Positions 5,843 through 11,009 of a stretch of DNA of 11,009 nt are shown piece after piece (positions within the stretch are counted from its first letter, which is position 1; each line of letters opens with the position of its first letter). The notes beneath the pieces were generated by a model. That model searched no databases. It was not told where the DNA came from and worked only from the letters and a program-made list of their open reading frames with translations. The stretch is from Candidatus Rokubacteria bacterium RIFCSPLOWO2_02_FULL_72_37 (lineage in GTDB: Bacteria > Methylomirabilota > Methylomirabilia > Rokubacteriales > CSP1-6). Position numbers and translations under genes: made by a program. The stretch covers positions 1 to 11,009 of the forward strand of contig MGCE01000201.1 in NCBI GenBank assembly GCA_001790315.1, read 5' to 3'.

Positions 5843-5895
5843 TAGGTGAAATCGCGTCCAGTCTGGCGCGATGGCCCCCGCGAACCCGCGGTCGT

Positions 5896-5919
5896 CGCCT
5901 GCCTCGTCCAGGGCAGGCG
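5896..5919. other. Hairpin downstream of the MFS gene (8-bp perfect stem)
   Basis: CGCCTGCC/GGCAGGCG with an 8-nt loop lies about 40 bp past the MFS stop codon in the minus direction. There is no T-tract after it on the minus strand, so it is not a canonical intrinsic terminator, though it could be the 3' end structure of the hyu operon transcript. Confidence 0.35.
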
Positions 5920-5958
5920 CAACACGACGATCGCGAGGCTGGTCGCCTGTGCGCTCGG

Positions 5959-7206
5959 TCAGCCCGCCCGCCTCGTCGATGCCGTGCGCGGGTCGCGCAC
6001 GCTCCGGACCAGCAGCAGGAGCGCGGTCACGCCCGCGAGCCCGGCGGTGGTGAACACGGCGGCGAGGCCGACGGCGTCGGCCAGCAGGCCCGCGGCGAGC
6101 GGCGCGGCGAACGCCACCGGGGCGATCGCCGTCGTCCCGAGCCCGATGTACGTCGGCCGTGTGTCGGGGGTCGGCGCGAACTCGAGCAGCACGGCGAGGC
6201 TGGAGACGCTGACGGCCGCGACCTGCACCCCCCAGAGCACGAAGACGGCACCGAACACGGCGAGCGAGGGGGCGACCAGCGCCAGCGCGTTCGCCGCGAC
6301 CGTCGCCGCCACCCCCGCGATGATGACGAGCCGGTGGCCCGCGTGGTCGGCGACCCAGCCGAGCGTCGCGTTGCCGGCCATCTGGCCTCCGAGCAGGAGC
6401 GCGGTGAAGAGGCCCACCTGCGACGCCGGCGGCTCCCACACACGCAACGCGTACACCGTGTAGAAGCCGCCCGCCATCATGCCGACCACCGCGCACGCGC
6501 GCGCGACGAGGAAGGCGCGGAGATTCCGGTCGCGCTGCAGCAGGGCGGGCACGCGCGCGAGGTACGCGCGCAGCGGGACGGGCGTCGCCGGCGGCGTGGC
6601 GGCCGGCTCGCGCACGAGCGCGAGCGCGACGAAGGAGCCCGCCATGCAGCTCGCGGCGAGGAGGAAGCAGACGCCGTAGCCGGCGGGCGCGGGCACCGCC
6701 GCCAGGATGCGCTCGGTCAGCAAGCCGCCCGCGAAGCCGGCGGCGCTCGCCGCGAGATTGGCCAGGGCGAAGAAGCGTCCCCGCAGGGCCACCGGGATCG
6801 CGCGCCCGATGATGTCCATCCACGCGGGCATCAGCACGCCCCCGACACCGGTGACGACGAGCAGCATCACCAGCAGGAGGCCGAGCGTCGGCGCTGGCGC
6901 GCGGTCGGCCAGGAAGAAGGCGGCGCCCGCCAGCACGAGGAGGGGCGCGCGCTCCCAGACCGTGTAGCGAAGCACGAACGGGAGCTTCCGGGTGAGCGTC
7001 TCCGTGTGGCCCGCGGTGAAGAGCGCGGGCAGGAGCCACCCGGCCGCCATCACCGCGGGGATCGCGCCGATGACGACGTTCGGCGCGCCCAGGTGGGCCG
7101 CGAACGCGGGCAGGATCGTGGTCTGCGAGGCGAACGACAGGCCCACGATGAACAGCCCGTAGTCCGCGCCGAGCGCCGCGAGGTTGTGCCGGAGGTCGCG
7201 CGTCAC
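5959..7206 (-). CDS. Major facilitator superfamily transporter
   Basis: The protein is 415 residues with about twelve hydrophobic helices and a basic, loop-like middle near 200-228 (PAATPPATPVPLRAYLARVP), as in a 6+6 MFS permease. The sequence GWVADHAGHRLVIIAG (283-298) is the MFS motif-A equivalent between helices 8 and 9; the copy in the first half (after helix 2, HTETLTRKLPFVLR) is degenerate. The start is a GTG at 7206-7204 whose bases overlap the TGA of the preceding small gene (GTGA), indicating translational coupling. It is the last gene of the hyu operon. By context it may import the compound degraded by the hydantoinase enzymes or export a product; nothing in the sequence fixes the substrate. 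Confidence 0.88.
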   Translation of the reverse strand: MTRDLRHNLAALGADYGLFIVGLSFASQTTILPAFAAHLGAPNVVIGAIPAVMAAGWLLPALFTAGHTETLTRKLPFVLRYTVWERAPLLVLAGAAFFLADRAPAPTLGLLLVMLLVVTGVGGVLMPAWMDIIGRAIPVALRGRFFALANLAASAAGFAGGLLTERILAAVPAPAGYGVCFLLAASCMAGSFVALALVREPAATPPATPVPLRAYLARVPALLQRDRNLRAFLVARACAVVGMMAGGFYTVYALRVWEPPASQVGLFTALLLGGQMAGNATLGWVADHAGHRLVIIAGVAATVAANALALVAPSLAVFGAVFVLWGVQVAAVSVSSLAVLLEFAPTPDTRPTYIGLGTTAIAPVAFAAPLAAGLLADAVGLAAVFTTAGLAGVTALLLLVRSVRDPRTASTRRAG

Positions 7207-7481
7207 GCCCAGTCGGAGGCCGCGAGCTCGGCCGCGACCTGCCGGACGATCGCGCGCCAGTCGTGCACGTCGCTCGTGATGGTGACGCGCGTCGCCGCCC
7301 CCTCGGCGCTGGCCCGCAGGCGCACGACGACGGGGAGCAGGCGGCGGCCGGCGCGCGCCTCGAGCTCACCGTGCTGATCGTCGTAGCGGGTGAGGCGCGC
7401 GCCCAGCCGCCTGAGCGCCGGCACCGCGCGCCGCAGCACGTCCTCGGGCGGGGCCGGCACCACGAGTTCGCGGGCGCTCAC
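7203..7481 (-). CDS. Small protein of unknown function coupled to MFS gene
   Basis: I do not recognise this 92-residue protein. It is soluble, without signal or membrane segments. Its layout looks like one compact alpha/beta domain: ELVVPAPPEDVLRRAVPALRR (strand then helix), LGARLTRYDDQHGELEARAG, two strands (LLPVVVRLRASA and ATRVTITSDVH) and a C-terminal helix DWRAIVRQVAAELA. That order recalls small DUF1499- or SRPBCC-like domains, but this is only a resemblance. The start is GTG at 7481 with no clear Shine-Dalgarno; no ATG occurs inside the frame. Its stop overlaps the MFS start by four bases, and it lies 33 bp after hyuA, so it is very probably a real operon member. An accessory role to the transporter is a guess. 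Confidence 0.65.
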   Translation of the reverse strand: MSARELVVPAPPEDVLRRAVPALRRLGARLTRYDDQHGELEARAGRRLLPVVVRLRASAEGAATRVTITSDVHDWRAIVRQVAAELAASDWA

Positions 7482-7514
7482 GCCGGCAGGATGCCACAGT
7501 CGCGGCCGGCACGG

Positions 7515-9551
7515 CTACGCGAGGTGGATGTCGAGCCAGCCGTGCGGCGTCACCGTCACGCGCTCCCCGTCGCGGACCAGCACGGTGGTGGTCGCGGACT
7601 CGAACACCGCCGGGCCCTTGACCTCGAAACCCGCGGGAAGCTGGTCCATTCGGTGGACGGGGAGCTCCGTCCAGCCGCCGAGCCAGACGCGACGCCGCCC
7701 GGGCGCGGCCGCCGCCGGCCGTGCCGCCGCGTCGGGTGCCGCGGGAAGCACCGGCAGCTCGCCGACGACCGCGACGCGGGCGTTGACGATGACGACCTCC
7801 TGCCCCGGCGCGCTATAGGCGTAAAGCTCCTCGTGCCGGTCGTGGAAGCGCGCGGCCGCCTGCGCGAGGAGGTCGGGCGCCCGCAGATCCACGCCGTCCA
7901 TGCTCACCGGGATCTCGAAGATCTGCTCGCCGTAGCGCATGTCGAGGGCGCGGCGCACGCGGATCGGGCCGTCGAAGCCGCCGAGCCGGCGGCGGCCCTC
8001 GCGCTCGAGCGCGGCGAACACGCGGCGGAGCCCCGCCGCGGTCATGCGCCCGACCTCGCCCACGTGCGACCGCACGAGCTCGTAGCGGAGGTCCGTCGCC
8101 AGCATCCCCCACGCCGAGAGGACCGCCGCGACGGACGGCACGACGACGCGGCGGATCTCGAGCAGCCGCGCCACCGCGGTGACGTGCAGGCCCGCGGCGC
8201 CGCCGAACGCCACCAGCGTGAACCGCCGGGGGTCCACGCCCCGGCGGACCGAGACGATCTTGATCCCCTCCGCCATGTTCGTGTCGACGACGCGCGCGAT
8301 GCCCTCGGCGGCGGCGATCGTCGAGGCCCCGAGGCGCGCCGCGACGGTCTCCACCGCAGCGTGCGCCGCGCCCGCGTCGAGGGCGATGCGCCCCCCGAGG
8401 AAGCTCGTGGGATCGAGATAGCCGAGCACGACGTTGGCATCGGTCACGGTCGCCCGCACGCCGCCCTTGGCGTAGCACGCCGGGCCCGGGTCGGCACCCG
8501 CGCTCTCGGGGCCGACGTGGAGGATCCGCCCCGCGTCCACCCACGCGACCGACCCGCCGCCGGCGCCGAGCGTGTGGATGTCGATCGCGGGCAGCGCCAC
8601 GCGCGCGCCGCCGACGGTCTTCTCGCCGGTGAGCTGGGGCTCGCCGCGCTGCAGGAGCGCGATGTCCGTCGACGTCCCGCCCATGTCGAAGGTGATCAGG
8701 TCGCCCGCGGCGAGCAGCGTGGCGCAGTACCGGCCCGCGGCGACGCCGCCCGCCGGGCCGGAGAGGACCGCGCCCGCGGCGAGCCGCGCGGACTCGCGGA
8801 CCGGCGCGACACCGCCGTGCGACTGCATGATCAGCACGTCCCCGCGGTAGCCGTGCGCGCGCAGGCGCGCGGTGAGGCTCGCCAGGTAACGCGCGAGCGC
8901 CGGGCCGACGTAGGCGTTGACCACGGTGGTCCAGACCCGCTCGTACTCCTTGATCTGCGGCAGCACCTCGCTGGAGAGCGAGACGTACGCCCGCGGCAAC
9001 CGCCGGGCGACGGCGCGACCGGTCGCGCGCTCGTGGGCCGGGTTGCGGTACGCGTGCAGATAGCACACGGCGACCGCCTCCACGCGCTCGCGCGCGAGCC
9101 GTCGGAGCGCCGTGTCGAGCGACGCCCGGTCGAGCGGTGTCGGCACGGTGCCGTCGAAGCGCACCCGCTCGCGCACGGGAAGGCGCCGCGCGCGCGGCAC
9201 GAGCGGCACCGGCGGCGGCATCCGGAGGTTGTACCGGTCGTCCTTCAGCCCCTCCCGCATCTCGATCACGTCACGGTGTCCCTCGGTCGTGAGCAGGCCG
9301 ACCTTCGCGCCCTTCCGCTCGAGCAGGGCGTTCGTCGCCACCGTGGTCCCGTGCACGATCGAGGCCGTGCGCGCGAGCAATCCCGCGAGGTCGGTGCCGA
9401 GCTCGGCCGCCAGCAGGTCGAGCCCCTCGAGCAAACCCTCCGAGGGGTCGCGCGGCGTCGAGGCGCACTTGGCGATGGCGACGCGGCCGCGCTCGTCCAC
9501 GGCCGCGAGGTCGGTGAAGGTGCCGCCGATGTCGATGCCGATCCGGATCAT
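7515..9551 (-). CDS. hyuA: Hydantoinase/oxoprolinase family subunit A (N-methylhydantoinase A-type)
   Basis: A 678-residue protein, close to the usual ~690 for HyuA. These ATP-dependent enzymes phosphorylate and open cyclic amides (hydantoins, 5-oxoproline) or, in relatives, carboxylate ketones, together with HyuB. Actin-like ATPase motifs are intact: GIDIGGTFTDL (4-14), VHGTTVATNALLERKGAKVG (66-85), FDMGGTSTDI (288-297), TLGAGGGSVAWVD (327-339), GADPGPACY (352-360) and GGAAGLH (450-456, usually GGAGPLH). The region ~500-678 is the C-terminal beta-rich domain. The ATG at 9551 immediately begins the nucleotide-binding motif and sits 5 nt after the upstream stop; the frame extends far upstream only as a shadow. 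HyuB lies two genes upstream rather than adjacent. Substrate cannot be assigned from sequence. Confidence 0.93.
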   Translation of the reverse strand: MIRIGIDIGGTFTDLAAVDERGRVAIAKCASTPRDPSEGLLEGLDLLAAELGTDLAGLLARTASIVHGTTVATNALLERKGAKVGLLTTEGHRDVIEMREGLKDDRYNLRMPPPVPLVPRARRLPVRERVRFDGTVPTPLDRASLDTALRRLARERVEAVAVCYLHAYRNPAHERATGRAVARRLPRAYVSLSSEVLPQIKEYERVWTTVVNAYVGPALARYLASLTARLRAHGYRGDVLIMQSHGGVAPVRESARLAAGAVLSGPAGGVAAGRYCATLLAAGDLITFDMGGTSTDIALLQRGEPQLTGEKTVGGARVALPAIDIHTLGAGGGSVAWVDAGRILHVGPESAGADPGPACYAKGGVRATVTDANVVLGYLDPTSFLGGRIALDAGAAHAAVETVAARLGASTIAAAEGIARVVDTNMAEGIKIVSVRRGVDPRRFTLVAFGGAAGLHVTAVARLLEIRRVVVPSVAAVLSAWGMLATDLRYELVRSHVGEVGRMTAAGLRRVFAALEREGRRRLGGFDGPIRVRRALDMRYGEQIFEIPVSMDGVDLRAPDLLAQAAARFHDRHEELYAYSAPGQEVVIVNARVAVVGELPVLPAAPDAAARPAAAAPGRRRVWLGGWTELPVHRMDQLPAGFEVKGPAVFESATTTVLVRDGERVTVTPHGWLDIHLA

Positions 9552-9556
9552 GCGAC

Positions 9557-10105
9557 CTAGGCGGGCAGCGGGTCGGTGCCGGGCTCGGGGAGGATCTCGA
9601 AGGCGTTCAGCGTGCAGGCGATCAAGCCGTAGTAGCCTGCGGTCGCCGTCAGCTCGACGACCCCCTGCACGCCGAGCCGGTCCCGGGCCGCCGCGAACGT
9701 CGGCTCGTCGACGCGGTGGGTCGTGAGGAGCTGGCTCACGTAGGCGACGATCGCGGCTTCGTCGGGGGTGAGCCCGACGGGCGCGTGCCGCTCCCGGAGC
9801 GCGGCGATCGCCTCCTCGCGCACCCCCTCGCGGCGTGCGATCGGCACGTGCGCCGCCCACTCGAAGCGGCAGTCGAGGGCCCGCGCGACGCTGAGGATCG
9901 CCAGCTCCCGATCCACCGGGCCCAGCGTGGACTCGAAGCGGAGGTAGGCGCCGAGGTCCGCGGCGCGCGCCGCGAGCTCGGGACTCTGCAGGAGCGCGGT
10001 GAATGGCCCGATCACGTGGCCGCGGCTCTGCGCGATCGCGTCCCAGGCCGCGTGGTGCGCCGGCGCCAGATCGGTCTTCTGCGTGATGGTCGGGATGCGC
10101 GCCAT
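9557..10105 (-). CDS. Carboxymuconolactone decarboxylase-like (AhpD fold) protein
   Basis: The product has 182 residues, all helical. The CMD family core is DRELAILSVARALDCRFEWAAHVPIARREGV, holding E82 and H86 of the family's E-x3-H pattern. There is one cysteine, C79, rather than the CxxC pair of AhpD, so peroxidase-type thiol redox chemistry through a CxxC disulfide is unlikely. A second conserved-looking helix pair follows (ELTATAGYYGLIACTLNAF, with C164). Function could be ring or lactone chemistry, or simple ligand binding; many family members are uncharacterised. The ATG at 10105 shares one base with the TGA of the upstream PPOX gene (TGATG), and GGAGG lies 11 nt before it. It sits between the PPOX gene and hyuA, so a role with the hydantoinase substrate is plausible. 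Confidence 0.82.
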   Translation of the reverse strand: MARIPTITQKTDLAPAHHAAWDAIAQSRGHVIGPFTALLQSPELAARAADLGAYLRFESTLGPVDRELAILSVARALDCRFEWAAHVPIARREGVREEAIAALRERHAPVGLTPDEAAIVAYVSQLLTTHRVDEPTFAAARDRLGVQGVVELTATAGYYGLIACTLNAFEILPEPGTDPLPA

Positions 10106-10728
10106 CAGTACATGGTCCTCCTGAGCCCTTCCTCGCTCTCGCGCTCGTAGTCCTCGAGCGTCTGGCCCGGGATCGGCGCCTGCGCCCACCGCACGCGCGC
10201 CATCGACGGGAGCTCGCGGGCGCCCGACCACGTCGCGGGCTCCCAGAGCTTCGAGCGCCGGAACGCCTTCGGGCAGTGCAGGTAACACTCCTCCACCTCC
10301 ACACCGATCGCGAGCTCGGGCCGCTTCCCCATCGCCTCGAGCGAGGCGAGGAGCGCGGGATCGCGCACGATGCAGGCGCGGCCGTTCACCCGCAGCGTGT
10401 CCTCCTTGCCCGGCACGAGGAAGATCAGCCCGACGTGCGGGTTCGCGAGCAGGTTCGTCATGCCGTCGAGGCGCTTGTTGCCGGGCCGGTCCGGGATCGC
10501 CAGGTGCGCCTCGTCGAGCACGCGCACGAAGCCCGGCGCGTCGCCCTTCGGCGAGACGTCGCAGCGGCCGTCGGCGCCGGCCGTCGCGAGCAGGAGGAAC
10601 GGCGAGCGCGCGATGAAGGCGCGGGCGTGCTCGTCGAGCCGTCCGAGGTCCTTCTGCAGCGCCCGCTCGTGCGGATGACCGAGCAGCTCCCGGAGCTCGC
10701 GCTCCGTCATCACCACGTGCTGGAACAT
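10105..10728 (-). CDS. Pyridoxamine 5'-phosphate oxidase-like FMN-binding protein (DR_2398-type PPOX)
   Basis: This 207-residue protein has the split-barrel flavin fold. Diagnostic stretches are FIARSPFLLLATAGADGRCD (38-57), VSPKGDAPGFVRVLDE (58-73), IPDRPGNKRLDGMTNLLANP (78-97), the strand VGLIFLVPGKEDTLRVNGRA, and YLHCPKAFRRSKLWEP (149-164). The last feature is characteristic of the PPOX class probable FMN-dependent enzymes related to Deinococcus DR_2398. It lacks a separate PNPOx C-terminal dimerisation module, so pyridoxal phosphate synthesis is unlikely; a flavin-dependent reductase or oxidase role is more probable. The ATG at 10728 is preceded by GGGGAGG with a 4-nt gap. It lies 19 nt after the hyuB stop and overlaps the CMD gene by one base. 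Its partner in the pathway is unknown. Confidence 0.87.
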   Translation of the reverse strand: MFQHVVMTERELRELLGHPHERALQKDLGRLDEHARAFIARSPFLLLATAGADGRCDVSPKGDAPGFVRVLDEAHLAIPDRPGNKRLDGMTNLLANPHVGLIFLVPGKEDTLRVNGRACIVRDPALLASLEAMGKRPELAIGVEVEECYLHCPKAFRRSKLWEPATWSGARELPSMARVRWAQAPIPGQTLEDYERESEEGLRRTMY

Positions 10729-10747
10729 GCGTCCTCCCCGGCGCGCC

Positions 10748-11009
10748 TCAGCGCGCCCTCCGTCGTCGGCGCCGCGCAGTCGTCACGCCGTTGGCGAGGT
10801 CACGCGCCTTCGCCTCCGGCGTCCGGTCCGCCGGGGGCCCGAAGCCGCCGCCGCCCGAGGACTCCACCAGGAACACGTCCCCGGGGTGAACCGGGATCCC
10901 GACCTCCTTGGTCCGGAGCACGCGCGGCGCCTGGCCGCGGGAGAGTAGCCGGTAACGGTGCGGCAGGCCGTCGCGACCGCCGAAGAGCCCGTACGGCGCG
11001 TGGCGCACG
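10748..11009 (-). CDS. hyuB: Hydantoinase/oxoprolinase family subunit B, C-terminal end (partial)
   Basis: Only the last ~86 codons are in the window; the gene enters from the right edge, so the apparent first residue (a GTG valine) is not a start. The segment APYGLFGGRDGLPHRYRLLS, then KEVGIPVHPGDVFLVESSGGGGFGPPADR, is the well-known C-terminal region of HyuB/oxoprolinase B subunits, which form the catalytic complex with HyuA. The very end is a run of arginines after DLANGVTTA. The stop is followed after 19 nt by the PPOX gene. A promoter for the whole operon must lie beyond 11009. Confidence 0.88.
   Translation of the reverse strand, partial: VRHAPYGLFGGRDGLPHRYRLLSRGQAPRVLRTKEVGIPVHPGDVFLVESSGGGGFGPPADRTPEAKARDLANGVTTARRRRRRAR

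Noticed and set aside
5255..7369. 704-codon minus-strand open frame across the MFS and receiver genes
   Set aside because: Arginine/proline/alanine-rich translation; the true frames of MFS and REC domain overlap it and carry all recognisable motifs.
5830..7377. 515-codon plus-strand open frame opposite the MFS gene
   Set aside because: Low-complexity charged shadow of a membrane protein on the other strand; no Shine-Dalgarno or homology.
7482..7510. GCCGGC inverted pair between hyuA and the small gene
   Set aside because: GCCGGC is self-complementary and frequent in such DNA; a 17-nt loop gives no convincing structure.
7263..9560. 765-codon plus-strand open frame opposite hyuA
   Set aside because: Composition is R/H/D/A-rich with no domain; it is the GC-bias shadow of hyuA, whose own motifs are intact.

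Overview
The window is very GC-rich and carries a densely packed, mostly minus-strand set of ordinary metabolic genes. There is no integrase, transposase, phage, CRISPR, rRNA or tRNA signal. A lipoprotein with an OmpA-type peptidoglycan-binding domain points to a Gram-negative envelope. High GC, long shadow ORFs and this gene mix (haloalkane dehalogenase, hydantoinase A/B, crotonase, TenA, VOC) would fit an uncultivated soil or groundwater lineage such as Rokubacteria/Methylomirabilota or a deltaproteobacterium-like group. That placement is inference only.

Left part (1-2543). The window opens inside a minus-strand remnant of a DppC-type ABC transporter permease. It is cut short at its 5' end and sits out of frame with a good-looking start site. 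Divergent from it is a complete haloalkane dehalogenase of the HLD-II type (347-1222, +) with a perfect TATAAT and a strong Shine-Dalgarno. It converges on an OmpA-domain lipoprotein gene (1326-2027, -). Upstream of that lies a ~515 bp non-coding stretch with two ~110 bp tandem repeats. Each repeat folds into two hairpins, and differences between the copies partly preserve pairing.

Middle part (2543-5958). A compact minus-strand operon runs crotonase-family enzyme -> TenA (aminopyrimidine aminohydrolase/thiaminase II) -> small TPR protein, with gaps of 8 and 4 nt. A two-domain VOC (glyoxalase-fold) protein is transcribed divergently from a 56 bp spacer that contains a perfect 14 bp palindrome. 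A stand-alone receiver-domain response regulator follows on the minus strand, with a cluster of TTGCGG hexamers just upstream of its start.

Right part (5959-11009). A minus-strand operon reads hyuB (C-terminus only) -> PPOX-type flavin-binding protein -> carboxymuconolactone decarboxylase-like protein -> hyuA -> small unknown protein -> MFS transporter. Gaps are 19 nt, -1 nt, 5 nt, 33 nt and -4 nt. The two hydantoinase/oxoprolinase subunits are separated by two small putative redox or ring-chemistry proteins and followed by a transporter. This suggests an import-and-degradation unit for a cyclic amide, lactam or carboxylatable ketone whose identity cannot be read from the sequence.

I see no strong evidence for a wholly new defence or mobile system. 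The most interesting items are the structured tandem repeat, the unusual hyu gene order with its unknown small partner, and the broken permease sharing a symmetric -10 element with the dehalogenase.
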